Notes: a model not told the origin generated them from the letters alone. A stretch of DNA of 64,000 nucleotides from Actinoallomurus iriomotensis (GCF_030269445.1 NZ_BSTJ01000009.1:124001-188000), one strand, 5' to 3'; shown: positions 49,302-57,488, counted from the stretch's first letter. Program-made: numbers and translations.

Positions 49302-50492
49302 GTGAAGCGGATGAAGACCATCGCGGTCGCGGCCGGTGTGGCCGCAGCCGTGACCTCACTGTCGGTCGGCGCGTGGGCCGCCACCGGCCACTCCAAGCCC
49401 GCGCCGAAGAAGGCCGCGGCCACGGCATCGCAGCAGAGCGCGAACGCCGCCGCTGCCCCCGCCGGTCAGCCGGAGAGCGACGTCCAGCCCAAGACCAGCG
49501 CCGCCGCTAAGGGCCTCGTCAAGCCCGGCCACGTCTTCAAGGTCGGCGCGTGGACCCGTTCGGCGAACGGCAAGTACGGACTCGTCCTGCAGCAGGACGG
49601 CAACCTGGTGCTCTACCAGGGCAAGAAGGCGCTGTGGTCGACCGCCACGGGGCGCCACCCGGGCGCGTACGCCGCCATGCAGACCGACGGCAACCTGGTC
49701 GTCTACAGCAGCGCGAAGAAGGCGCTGTGGTCCAGCAACACCGGCAAGCACCCCGGCGCGTCGCTGCTCGTGCAGGACGACGGCAACCTGGTGATCTACA
49801 GCACGGCCAAGAAGGCGCTGTGGTCGCGGCACGTCTCGCTGGGCAGCCTCCAGGCGGGGTACGTCCTGTCGAAGGGCCAGGCCGTCCGCTCGATGAACGG
49901 CGACTACCAGCTGCTCCAGCAGACCGACGGCAACCTCGTCCTCTACCGGGGCAAGACCCCGCTCTGGAGCACGGAGACGGGCCGCCACCCGGGCGCGTAC
50001 GCGGTCATGCAGACCGACGGCAACCTGGTCGTCTACGGCTCGGACAAGAAGCCGCTCTGGCACAGCAACACCCACGGCCACTCCGGCGCGCACCTGGAGG
50101 TGCAGAACGACGGCAACCTGGTCATCTACGGCACCGACCACAAGGCGCTGTGGTCGCGGCACATGGCCATCGGCAACCTTCAGCCCGGCCAGAAGGTGAT
50201 CACCGGCAACGAGGTCCGCTCGCCGAACGGGGTGTACTCGCTGCAGGTGCAGACCGACGGCAACGTCGTGCTGTACAAGGACGGCAGGACGCCGATCTGG
50301 AGCACCGCGACCAAGGGCTCGGGCGTGTACGCCCTGATGCAGACGGACGGGAACTTCGTCGTCTACGAGGGCACCAAGCCGCTGTGGAGCTCGAAGACGG
50401 GCGGCAACCCGGGCGCGAGCCTGAACGTACAGGACGACGGCAACCTGGTGGTCTACAAGGACAAGCACCCCTTGTGGGCCAGCCGTAAGTAA
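49302..50492 (+). CDS. Secreted bulb-type (mannose-binding) lectin, three domains
   Basis: 396 residues from GTG 49302 (ATG 49311 alternative). Signal peptide ending near AWAATG, Ala/Pro-rich spacer, then three B-lectin domains. Each has three QxDxNxVxY mannose-binding motifs, nine in all (QQDGNLVLY, QTDGNLVVY, QDDGNLVIY, QTDGNLVLY, QTDGNLVVY, QNDGNLVIY, QTDGNVVLY, QTDGNFVVY, QDDGNLVVY). Bacterial relatives (for example pyocin L-type or secreted actinomycete lectins) bind mannose glycans. All nine sites appear intact except conservative changes. No bacteriocin-type accessory domain. Confidence 0.92.
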   Translation: MKRMKTIAVAAGVAAAVTSLSVGAWAATGHSKPAPKKAAATASQQSANAAAAPAGQPESDVQPKTSAAAKGLVKPGHVFKVGAWTRSANGKYGLVLQQDGNLVLYQGKKALWSTATGRHPGAYAAMQTDGNLVVYSSAKKALWSSNTGKHPGASLLVQDDGNLVIYSTAKKALWSRHVSLGSLQAGYVLSKGQAVRSMNGDYQLLQQTDGNLVLYRGKTPLWSTETGRHPGAYAVMQTDGNLVVYGSDKKPLWHSNTHGHSGAHLEVQNDGNLVIYGTDHKALWSRHMAIGNLQPGQKVITGNEVRSPNGVYSLQVQTDGNVVLYKDGRTPIWSTATKGSGVYALMQTDGNFVVYEGTKPLWSSKTGGNPGASLNVQDDGNLVVYKDKHPLWASRK

Positions 50493-50509
50493 CTCCCGCC
50501 GGCCGACCG

Positions 50510-50551
50510 CGGCCCCGTGACCACCGAGGTGGTCGCGGGGCCGTCCCTTTT
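50510..50551 (+). terminator. Terminator downstream of lectin gene
   Basis: CGGCCCC pairs with GGGGCCG and internally TGACCACC with GGTGGTC around a short GA loop, followed by TCCCTTTT. One of the few hairpins in the window with a U-tract. Confidence 0.8.
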
Positions 50552-50774
50552 CACGCACCCCGGAACGCGGTCACGCTCCTCGCGGGAGGCCCAAGGTCAC
50601 GACCGTGCAGCCGGGTGCCGGGGGCGGACGCGCCTGGATGATCAACCGGCTCATCGGCCGGCTGCGGCCGCTGCTGCCCGACGAGCCGGACTGCGCCGCG
50701 GCCACTCCGTGACGGCGACGACGTTCCGGGAAAGTCCGATGACACTGTGCTTTCGTCGACTAGTCTGTCGGCGC

Positions 50775-50942
50775 ATGGCGAGAAACGAACAGGATCCCGC
50801 AGCGAGCACGCAGCAGTTCCGGGCCTTCGCCAACCGCGGGGGCGGTGAGGCCGCGAAGCAAGGCCCGAACACCGGACTGATCATCGGTCTGATCATCGGC
50901 GTCGTGGTCGTCGTCGCGGTGATCGCCCTGCTGGTCGTCTAG
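50775..50942 (+). CDS. Small single-pass membrane protein, 55 aa
   Basis: 55 residues from ATG 50775. A soluble N-terminus (ARNEQDPAASTQQFRAFANRGG) followed by one strongly hydrophobic helix (TGLIIGLIIGVVVVVAVIALLVV) at the C-terminus, tail-anchor-like. No family recognised. Convergent with the M15 peptidase gene. Confidence 0.55.
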   Translation: MARNEQDPAASTQQFRAFANRGGGEAAKQGPNTGLIIGLIIGVVVVVAVIALLVV

Positions 50943-50963
50943 AGACGGGCGTACGGGCGCGGC

Positions 50964-51707
50964 TCAGTGCCCGGTGGCGGAGAAGTGCTGGAAGTCCCAC
51001 GGGCCGCCCCAGGTGCCACCCCAGCCCCAGCCGATCGAGCGGAACGCCTTCACGACCTTGTCGCCCGCGTGGACGAGCCCCGGATCGTGCCGCTTGCGGT
51101 TGCCGTACTTGACGCACCGCGGGTGCTCGATGTGGCCGTTCGCGTGCACGTAGGGGTTCTCGCAGGTGTTGAGGTCGACGGCGTGCCCGTAGGCGTGCTG
51201 TGACCAGGAGCTGGCGCCGGTGGCGTTGCGGCAGTTGAACGCCGAGGTGTTGTCCGCCTCGATCGACTTGAAGTCGCTGCCGCCGTACTTGTCCACGAGC
51301 TCCATGCGCCGGATCGGGTAGCGCTCGTCGTACAGCTTGTGGAAAACCTTGACGATCTTGCTGGCGACGTCTTCGTTGACGACCAGCTCGCCCTCGTGAG
51401 GCTTCTTGTCCATGCCCCAGTACGTCATGGTGATCAGGCGCAGGTCGCCGAGGCCGACGGGGCAGCCGGAGTGCCAGGAGTGCTTCACGGTCGCCCGGGT
51501 GACCTTGCTGATCTTGGCGGAGAACGGCTTGGGCCCGGTCGGCGAGGCCTTCGACGGTGAGGGCGACGCGGCGGCGGGCGTCGACGGGGCCGTGGAGGCC
51601 GCCGCCGCGGGCGGGGACGCCGCGGCACCCGATCCGCCGCCACCGCAGGCGGACGAGACCGTCACGCAGAGTCCGGTCGCGAGGATTCCGAGAGTGGCGC
51701 GTCTCAT
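50964..51707 (-). CDS. M15 family D-Ala-D-Ala carboxypeptidase-like lipoprotein
   Basis: 247 residues from ATG 51707. Lipoprotein signal with VSSAC (C21), Ala/Ser/Pro linker to about residue 60, then a peptidase M15 domain: SQHAYGHAVDLN contains the S-x-H-x2-G-x-A-x-D zinc/catalytic signature (S169, H171, D178) and FQHF with H241 provides the third zinc ligand. D-alanyl-D-alanine carboxypeptidase/VanY-type enzymes act on peptidoglycan stems. All ligands present. Confidence 0.88.
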   Translation of the reverse strand: MRRATLGILATGLCVTVSSACGGGGSGAAASPPAAAASTAPSTPAAASPSPSKASPTGPKPFSAKISKVTRATVKHSWHSGCPVGLGDLRLITMTYWGMDKKPHEGELVVNEDVASKIVKVFHKLYDERYPIRRMELVDKYGGSDFKSIEADNTSAFNCRNATGASSWSQHAYGHAVDLNTCENPYVHANGHIEHPRCVKYGNRKRHDPGLVHAGDKVVKAFRSIGWGWGGTWGGPWDFQHFSATGH

Positions 51708-51796
51708 CTTCGAAGGATTACACGTCCGAAGCCGTGCTTCGGACACTTTCATGCGGGACGATGTGGCTGCCATGTCCGGCGGACAGAGGACCGATC

Positions 51797-52111
51797 ATGG
51801 AGGAAACGGACCCCAAGCGCCGCCCGCCGCTCGGTATGCGCGAGATCACCGCGGTGGGCAGCGGACTCGGCACATTCATCCTGGTGGACGCCATCATGAT
51901 GTACTCCGCGTTCGAGCGGAACGTCATGCACGGCAACGACGCCAACCTGGTGGCCCAGGCGTTAGCCCTGCTGCTGCTGGCGTTCGGCCTCGGCGGCTTC
52001 CTCGCCTGGAAGATGACCGGGTTCATGCGCCTGTACGGCGTGGGGCTGATGTGCGGCTGGACGTTCCTGACACTGTTCTCGCTCGGCTTCTGTACCGGGC
52101 TGAACGCCTAG
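51797..52111 (+). CDS. Small membrane protein, 104 aa
   Basis: 104 residues from ATG 51797. Two or three hydrophobic helices (ITAVGSGLGTFILVDAIMMYSAF, LVAQALALLLLAFGLGGFLAW, LYGVGLMCGWTFLTLFSLGF). No family recognised. Stop codon abuts the convergent MarR gene. Confidence 0.55.
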   Translation: MEETDPKRRPPLGMREITAVGSGLGTFILVDAIMMYSAFERNVMHGNDANLVAQALALLLLAFGLGGFLAWKMTGFMRLYGVGLMCGWTFLTLFSLGFCTGLNA

Positions 52112-52573
52112 TCAGCGTGCCTTGGCGACCTGGTCGGCGATGGCGGTGAACGCGCGGCCGATGGCCCGCAGATCGTCCGGGTCGATCACGTCGACGAAGA
52201 AGTCGCGTACCGTCGCGACGTGGTCGACGGCGGCCTTGGACAGGAACGCGAACCCGTCCTCGGTGAGCTCGGCGAAGACGCCGCGCTTGTCCGCGCCGCA
52301 GTTGTTGCGCGCCACAAGGCCCTTGCACTCCAGGCGCGAGACGGTGTGGGAGAGACGGCTGCGTGACTGGCTGGCGATGTCGGCGAGCTCCGCCATGCGC
52401 AGCCGCCGCTCGGGCGCCTCCGACAGGCGCACGAGGATCTCGTACTCGGCCATGGTCAGGCCGTGCTTGGACTTGAGGTCACGGTCGAGAAGATCGGCCA
52501 GCCGCACGCTGCCTTCGACGTAGGCACGCCAGTCGCGCTGCTGCACGGCGTCGAGCCAGCGCGGTTCGGTCAT
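52112..52573 (-). CDS. MarR family transcriptional regulator
   Basis: 153 residues from ATG 52573. Winged helix: LTMAEYEILVRLSEAPERRLRMAELADIASQSRSRLSHTVSRLECKGLVARNNCGADKRGVFAELTEDG. A lone Cys in the wing (NNCGADKR) could be redox-sensing, as in OhrR-like regulators; this is only suggestive. Divergent from the pirin gene, with three similar palindromes in the gap, presumably its operators. Confidence 0.92.
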   Translation of the reverse strand: MTEPRWLDAVQQRDWRAYVEGSVRLADLLDRDLKSKHGLTMAEYEILVRLSEAPERRLRMAELADIASQSRSRLSHTVSRLECKGLVARNNCGADKRGVFAELTEDGFAFLSKAAVDHVATVRDFFVDVIDPDDLRAIGRAFTAIADQVAKAR

Positions 52574-52594
52574 GTCTCGATCCTACACGCTTGA

Positions 52595-52767
52595 TTGAAT
52601 ATTCAACAAAATTCCCTGCGGGCCCACTCTCGGATGATCTCACCGGCCGTCGTGGCCGGGGGTCGTTTCCGTGACCTGTTCGGAAGGTTGAAACTTCAAC
52701 CGCGACGGCTACCCTGGCCGCAGACCCGCCGGGGCCGTCGCTCCGAGGAATAGTTGAAAATTCAACT
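52595..52767. promoter_or_regulatory. Three MarR-type operator palindromes between MarR and pirin genes
   Basis: TTGAATATTCAA at 52595-52606, GGTTGAAACTTCAACC at 52686-52701 and AGTTGAAAATTCAACT at 52752-52767 share a consensus RGTTGAA-NN-TTCAACY, the 16-bp class typical of MarR proteins. One is close to the MarR start (autoregulation) and two precede the pirin gene. Confidence 0.85.
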
Positions 52768-52804
52768 TGGTTGCACGACGCGTAACCCGACCGAGGAGGT
52801 CCCG

Positions 52805-53800
52805 ATGCCTGCCGTAACCGCCGACCCGCTGACCCTGACGCGACTGCCCCGGCTCCCGGAGCAGGAGACCGCGTGGCGGCCGGTCGCCCGCGTCGTCACC
52901 GCCGCCCGTCACCTCGAAGGCGAGGGCTTCGAGGTCCGCCGGCCGTTCCCGGGCATCGACCTCTCGCTCGCGGACCCGTTCCTGCTGCTCGACCACATGG
53001 GCGCCGTGGAGTACGCCCCGGGCGAGGCGAAGGGCACGCCCTGGCACCCGCACCGCGGCTTCGAGACCGTGACCTACATCATCGACGGCGCGTTCCAGCA
53101 CCAGGACACCACCGGCGGCGGCGGTCTGATCACCGACGGCGCCACGCAGTGGATGACGGCCGGAAGCGGGATCCAGCACATCGAGCAGCCCCCGCCGGAG
53201 CTGGTCGCCTCCGGCGGCCTGTTCCACGGCGTGCAGCTGTGGGTCAACCTGCCCCGCGAGCGCAAGTGGGTGCCGCCGCGCTACCAGGACATCGGGTCCC
53301 GCGACGTGACCCTGCTGAGCAGCGACGACGGCTCGTCGATCGTGCGCGTGATCGCCGGTGAGCTGGCCGGGCACCAGGGTCCGGGCACGACGTACACGCC
53401 GATCACGTACCTGCACGCCACCGTCGCCCCCGGCGCGCGGCTCACCCTCCCGTGGCCGCGCGACTTCAACGCCCTGGTGTACGCCCTGAGCGGCCGCGGC
53501 ACGGCGGGACCGGACGGGCGCCCGGTGGACGAGGGGCAGCTCGCGGTGTTCGGCCACGGCGACGCGCTGACGGTCACCGCCGCCGACTCGCAGCCGCTGG
53601 CGGCGAGGAGCGGCTGGGAGATCCTGGTCCTCGGCGGCCTGCCGATCCGTGAGCCGGTCGCACGCTACGGGCCGTTCGTGATGAACACCCGCGAAGAGCT
53701 CGTCGAGGCCTTCCAGGACTTCCAAGCGGGCCGCATGGGCACTGTCCCGGCCGAGCGCGTGCCGCACCTGAGCAGCGCCGACGAGTCCGTCGAGGGCTGA
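52805..53800 (+). CDS. Pirin family protein
   Basis: 331 residues from ATG 52805 with GGAGG. Double cupin: metal ligands H81 and H83 in HPHRGFETV, and H125 and E127 in QHIEQ, matching the spacing of pirin iron sites. Some bacterial pirins oxidise quercetin or modulate pyruvate dehydrogenase. MarR control next to it suggests induction by aromatic or oxidative compounds. Confidence 0.93.
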   Translation: MPAVTADPLTLTRLPRLPEQETAWRPVARVVTAARHLEGEGFEVRRPFPGIDLSLADPFLLLDHMGAVEYAPGEAKGTPWHPHRGFETVTYIIDGAFQHQDTTGGGGLITDGATQWMTAGSGIQHIEQPPPELVASGGLFHGVQLWVNLPRERKWVPPRYQDIGSRDVTLLSSDDGSSIVRVIAGELAGHQGPGTTYTPITYLHATVAPGARLTLPWPRDFNALVYALSGRGTAGPDGRPVDEGQLAVFGHGDALTVTAADSQPLAARSGWEILVLGGLPIREPVARYGPFVMNTREELVEAFQDFQAGRMGTVPAERVPHLSSADESVEG

Positions 53801-53803
53801 TCC

Positions 53804-53856
53804 GGGCCGGCGGGGAATGGCCGACGGGCCGGCGGGGAATGGCCGACGGGCCGGCG
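53804..53856. repeat. 22-bp direct repeat in gene-poor stretch after pirin
   Basis: GGGCCGGCGGGGAATGGCC followed by GAC occurs twice head to tail (53804-53825, 53826-53847), with a third 9-base partial copy. The stretch 53801-54151 holds this repeat, an SOS box and the AAA gene promoter region, and no other gene. Confidence 0.75.
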
Positions 53857-53950
53857 CGTCCGCGACGTCGCCGGTCCTCGGCCCGGCCCGGCGCCGGTAC
53901 TCGGCCGGGACCGCTCGTCGATTCTTTGTTCGAAAAGAGCGCCACTTCTC

Positions 53951-54007
53951 CTGACGGCGCCTCGCCCCGTGCGCTACGGTGATGAACCTCTTCGAACAGA
54001 GGTTCGA
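53951..54007 (+). promoter_or_regulatory. Promoter with SOS (LexA) box upstream of AAA ATPase
   Basis: TCGAACAGAGGTTCGA at 53992-54007 is a perfect match to the actinobacterial LexA consensus TCGAAC-N4-GTTCGA. It lies directly after a likely -10 hexamer TACGGT (53975-53980), with CTGACG (53951-53956) as -35 at 18 bp spacing. A LexA repressor bound here would block transcription until DNA damage. Confidence 0.8.
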
Positions 54008-54151
54008 CATTTATCGAGGGAGGCGAGGCCGGTGGCGACCCTCACCGCTCCGGTCGCGACGCGCTGCCGTCCGCGGCATCGCGCGACACGCCGTAGCACT
54101 TTCTACGGAAATCTACGGCCGCAGCTATATCCCCTCATAAAGTCCGAGAGC

Positions 54152-55342
54152 GTGGACCCCGTGCGCAATCCCTACGCCCCCGGAGCCGGACAGCGGCCGC
54201 CCGAGCTGACCGGCCGCGACCGCGAGCTCCAGCAGTTCGACGTCGTGCTGGAGCGCGTCGCCCGCGGGCGCCCCGAGCGCAGCATGATCCTCACCGGGCT
54301 GCGCGGGGTCGGCAAGACCGTGCTGCTCAACACCTTCCGGTCGATGGCGATCCAGAAGCTCTGGGGTACGGGCAAGATCGAGGCGCGGCCCGACCAGTCG
54401 ATCCGCCGCCCGGTCGCCTCCGCTCTCCACATGGCCATCCGCGAGCTGGCGCCCCGGCACCGCGCGCCCGACCGCATCGAGGAGTTCCTCGGCGTGCTCA
54501 AGGCGTTCGCGCAGGCCGACGCCGAGCCGGCCAAGGGCAAGGTCGCCCCTCGCCGCTGGAACCCCGGCATCGACGTGCCCGCCGCGCGCGGCCGTGCCGA
54601 CTCGGGCGATCTGGAGATCGACCTCACCGAGCTGTTCGTCGACGCGGCCTCGGTCGCCACCGACCTCGGCGTCGGCATCGCGCTCTACGTCGACGAGATG
54701 CAGGACATCCCGGCCGACGACGTCTCGGCGCTGTGCGCCGCCTGCCACGAGTTGTCGCAGAGCGGCGGCCCGCTCATCGTCGTCGGCGCCGGTCTGCCCC
54801 ACCTGCCGGCCGTGCTGTCGGCGAGCAAGTCCTACTCCGAGCGGCTGTTCCGCTACGCCCGTATCGACCGGCTCGACCGGGACGCCGCCGACCTGGCCCT
54901 GCTCGCCCCGGCCGAGCGCGAAGGCGTCACCTTCACTCAGGACGCCCTCGACGCGCTGTACGACGCGGCCGACGGTTACCCCTACTTCGTCCAGGCGTAC
55001 GGCAAGGTCGCCTGGGACATCGCGCCCGAGACGCCGATCAGCGAGGGCGACGTCCGCGTCGCGGCGCCGGAGGCCGAGGGGGAGCTGGCGGTCGGCTTCT
55101 TCGGCAGCCGGTACGAACGCGCCACCCCCGCCGAGCGCGACTACATGCGGGCGATGGCCTCGCTCGGCGACGAGCCGGTGCCCACCTCCAACGTCGCCGA
55201 CGAGCTGGGCCGCAAGCCCTCCAGCCTCTCGCCCGCCCGCGACGGCCTGATCAAGAAGGGTCTCATCTACAGCGCCGAGCGCGGCCTGGTCGCCTTCACC
55301 GTCCCGCACTTCGGTCATTTCCTCAGATCGCAGCCGGTCTGA
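54152..55342 (+). CDS. AAA-type ATPase with winged-helix C-terminus, SOS-controlled
   Basis: 396 residues from GTG 54152. N-terminus DPVRNPYAPGAGQRPPELTGRDREL, Walker A GLRGVGKT (49-57), Walker B IALYVDEMQD (D181/E182), then sensor-like and winged-helix segments (VADELGRKPSSLSPARDGLIKKGLI). This is the orphan AAA+/ORC-like ATPase group seen across actinobacteria; molecular target unknown. An upstream in-frame GTG at 54032 follows a strong GGGAGG but the first 40 codons there have poor GC bias, so 54152 is preferred. The perfect SOS box 145 bases upstream makes a DNA-damage role likely. Confidence 0.85.
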   Translation: MDPVRNPYAPGAGQRPPELTGRDRELQQFDVVLERVARGRPERSMILTGLRGVGKTVLLNTFRSMAIQKLWGTGKIEARPDQSIRRPVASALHMAIRELAPRHRAPDRIEEFLGVLKAFAQADAEPAKGKVAPRRWNPGIDVPAARGRADSGDLEIDLTELFVDAASVATDLGVGIALYVDEMQDIPADDVSALCAACHELSQSGGPLIVVGAGLPHLPAVLSASKSYSERLFRYARIDRLDRDAADLALLAPAEREGVTFTQDALDALYDAADGYPYFVQAYGKVAWDIAPETPISEGDVRVAAPEAEGELAVGFFGSRYERATPAERDYMRAMASLGDEPVPTSNVADELGRKPSSLSPARDGLIKKGLIYSAERGLVAFTVPHFGHFLRSQPV

Positions 55343-55377
55343 GCACCGCTACCGCTCTCTAAGTCAGTCTTGCGCCA

Positions 55378-55523
55378 CGGCTAGAAAGCCGTAGACGCCG
55401 CCATGGCTGTTGGCGAGTATTCGGCTGTCTTGCTCATTCGCTAGAGACGGCTAGAGAAGCCGATGAACGATGTCGAGTTATTTCTATGCGTCTCTAGCGA
55501 ATTTCCAAGAACGCGCTAGAGAG
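55378..55523. repeat. CTAG-rich hairpin and inverted-repeat region between convergent genes
   Basis: ATTCGCTAGAGACG (55436-55449) and CGTCTCTAGCGAAT (55489-55502) form a perfect 14-bp inverted repeat. Two further hairpins, CGGCT-AGAA-AGCCG (55378-55391) and CGGCT-AGAGA-AGCCG (55448-55462), and an extra CGCTAGAGAG (55514-55523) share the CTAGA word. CTAG is scarce in genomes like this, so clustering is unusual. It could be a bidirectional terminator, protein site or residual attachment region. Confidence 0.6.
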
Positions 55524-55531
55524 CACCAGAC

Positions 55532-56332
55532 TCAGGCGGGGGTGTGGACGCGGCGGGGGCCGGAGTCGTCGTCCTGCTCCTCGTGCCCGCCGTCCCAGAC
55601 CAGCGCGGCTCGTACGTGTCGCCGCCGCCCGTCGACCGGCACGGCGAACACGACCTCCGCCGTCCGATCGTCGATCCGCGCCGGGTACACCACGTAGCGA
55701 ACGCACAGCTCACGCCACGTCTCGGTGGGCTGCGCCGAGGTGAGGTCGTCTTCGTGCTCGCGCCAGGCCTCGCTCGCGCGCAGCCGCGTGTACGTCTGCT
55801 CCAGTGGCACGTCGAGCAGCTCACACGGCGTCGTACTGCGGGTGCGCTCGACGGCGAGGGCGATCTCCGGCGAGAGCATCAGCAGCAGTGCGGTCTCGGC
55901 CGCCAGGATCAGCACCGCCCCGGCGCCGGCCCGGTCCAGCACCGCGGCGCCGCTCTCCGGCACTCCGGCCGCCGCGACCGCCGCGACCGTCAGCAGTGCC
56001 GCGCGAACGAGCCCGCGGCGACCCGCCGGGGCCGAGCTGAGGCCGCCGAAGCACCCGCATCCCTCGTCGGTGCCGCGCCGCGCGAGGTCACCGATGATCC
56101 ACGTGGCCGTGGCGAAGAACACCACGCAGGCCAGGCGTACGAGGCCCATGGGAGTCACCAGCAGGGCGACGCCGATCGTGCCCTCGGCGAACGCCACGCC
56201 GTACACGAACGGACGCCGGTGGTGCGGCGCGGACCCGGAGTCGTCTCCGCGTACGGTCAGCTTCGCGGCGCAGGCCAGCAGCAGCACACTGGCCAGGAAC
56301 GGGATCTGCAACTCCCGCATCGCCTCGGCCAT
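55532..56332 (-). CDS. MauE/DoxX-like membrane protein with C-terminal extension
   Basis: 266 residues from ATG 56332. Four hydrophobic helices in the first 150 residues with ATWIIGDLARRGTDEGCGCFGGL near the middle; the CGCFG motif is the MauE signature. MauE-type proteins take part in disulfide/electron relay during maturation of secreted enzymes. A soluble C-terminal section of about 100 residues follows (LDVPLEQTYTRLRASEAWREHEDDL...). Start codon overlaps the stop of the Cys-rich gene (TGATG), so the pair is translationally coupled. Confidence 0.75.
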   Translation of the reverse strand: MAEAMRELQIPFLASVLLLACAAKLTVRGDDSGSAPHHRRPFVYGVAFAEGTIGVALLVTPMGLVRLACVVFFATATWIIGDLARRGTDEGCGCFGGLSSAPAGRRGLVRAALLTVAAVAAAGVPESGAAVLDRAGAGAVLILAAETALLLMLSPEIALAVERTRSTTPCELLDVPLEQTYTRLRASEAWREHEDDLTSAQPTETWRELCVRYVVYPARIDDRTAEVVFAVPVDGRRRHVRAALVWDGGHEEQDDDSGPRRVHTPA

Positions 56333-57282
56333 CACAGCTCCACTCGCGCGGTGACGTTGAAGCATCCGGCGTCGAGGTCGCCGCCGAGGTCGACGAAGGC
56401 GGCTCTGGTGAGCTCGATGACCCGGCCGCGCGGCGAGATGCCGCAGCAGACACAGCGGTCGCAGAAGTGCGCCGCCACGCAGCCGCACTCGATGACCGGC
56501 ACCCGCGTCGCCAGGCCGGTGCAGTCGTTGCGGACGTGGAGTTCGCTGGCGATCGACAGCAGCGGGAGCGGCAGGGGCGCGGCCGGACCCGTGCCGCAGC
56601 CGCCCGCGTCGCCGTACGGGTCGAGCGCCGGATACGCCGCGCCGCGCCGCCCCGGAGGCCCGTCGAACCAGGTCGCGGTGCCGCGCAGGATCCGCGGCAC
56701 CGATCCGGAACGGTGCGCCGGCGGATGCTCGGCGTGCGAGGCCGGCTGCGGCGACCTCGACGCGGGCTGCAGACCGTGGACCTCGCCGCCCCGGCGTACG
56801 CCGATCACGTCGATCAGCGCGCCCGGCTCCAGCCGTGGATGACGGACCCGGATGCGCGTCATCGCCTCGGCCGGGATGACCAGCGCGGTGCGATCGCGGT
56901 GCGGCCCGGAGTCCACCTCGACCGTGCGCCCGGACCGGCCGGCGATGATCCCGGTCACGCGGGCGATGTCGACCCAGACGCGCTCGGCCACCGCGCCGCC
57001 GGTGCCGGACGGGCGGACGACGACGTCGTGGCCGGGCCGCAGAGCGCTCACGCCCGCCCGGCCGGCGTGCCAGACGAAGACGTCGGCCGCGATCGGCATG
57101 CGCACCTCCTCGCCGTCCGGCGTGGCCAGGACGAGCAGGTGCGGGCTGGCGTCGACCACCGTCCCCTCGACGCCGTGCAGGGGACGGGCGCCGGCGTCGT
57201 ACGGCTCGGACGCCCGGTCGCCGGACACGGCTTCGCGGAGCCGGCGTCGGCGCAGGACCAGATCGCGGGAGGGCGACGGCAT
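56332..57282 (-). CDS. Cys-rich protein with double-psi-barrel-like C-terminus
   Basis: 316 residues from ATG 57282 with GGAG. Residues 30-190 are beta-rich without family name; a Pro/Ser/His linker follows. The last 100 residues are Cys-rich (NDCTGLATRVPVIECGC, CDRCVCC, AGCF), and the terminal GRVIELTRAAFVDLGGDLDAGCFNVTARVE resembles the closing strands of RlpA-like double-psi barrels (typically GRVIDLS-AAF...G). No signal peptide is seen, so location is unclear. Coupled with the MauE-like gene, which suggests disulfide chemistry. Confidence 0.6.
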   Translation of the reverse strand: MPSPSRDLVLRRRRLREAVSGDRASEPYDAGARPLHGVEGTVVDASPHLLVLATPDGEEVRMPIAADVFVWHAGRAGVSALRPGHDVVVRPSGTGGAVAERVWVDIARVTGIIAGRSGRTVEVDSGPHRDRTALVIPAEAMTRIRVRHPRLEPGALIDVIGVRRGGEVHGLQPASRSPQPASHAEHPPAHRSGSVPRILRGTATWFDGPPGRRGAAYPALDPYGDAGGCGTGPAAPLPLPLLSIASELHVRNDCTGLATRVPVIECGCVAAHFCDRCVCCGISPRGRVIELTRAAFVDLGGDLDAGCFNVTARVEL

Positions 57283-57346
57283 GGGGGTCTCCGGAGCTTC
57301 GATGTTCGTAACTCGTCGTGCGTTGAGTAAGACTGCATGTCAACAC

Positions 57347-57488
57347 TTACCCCGAGCCCTCCTTCTGTCGACTCCTTTGCCCGAATAAACCAATGAACCT
57401 CGCCGGAAATACATGATAATTATTCGCAATGCGGCATGCCGCGTTGACCGGAATATGAGATTCGACTTGATCCATAATTACGGTCTTC
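57347..57488. promoter_or_regulatory. AT-rich intergenic region with palindrome upstream of sigma factor
   Basis: Contains GCGGCATGCCGC (57431-57442), a perfect 12-bp palindrome, then TTGACC (57444-57449) and TAATTA (57475-57480) near ATG 57489. The stretch is unusually AT-rich for this chromosome. It is the control region for the SigE-family gene, and perhaps for the leftward Cys-rich gene. Confidence 0.5.

Noticed and set aside
50605-50712. A 35-codon plus-strand frame after the lectin terminator, with AAGG upstream
   Set aside because: It has acceptable GC bias but no recognisable domain, and it lies just after a strong terminator; chance cannot be excluded.
54032-54151. Upstream extension of the AAA ATPase from GTG 54032 with strong GGGAGG
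   Set aside because: Codons near its end have low GC at third positions, and family members begin near DPVRNPYAPG, so 54152 was kept.
55436-55502. Possible CRISPR or transposon end because of the inverted repeat
   Set aside because: Only one inverted repeat pair with no spacer array, transposase or target duplication nearby.
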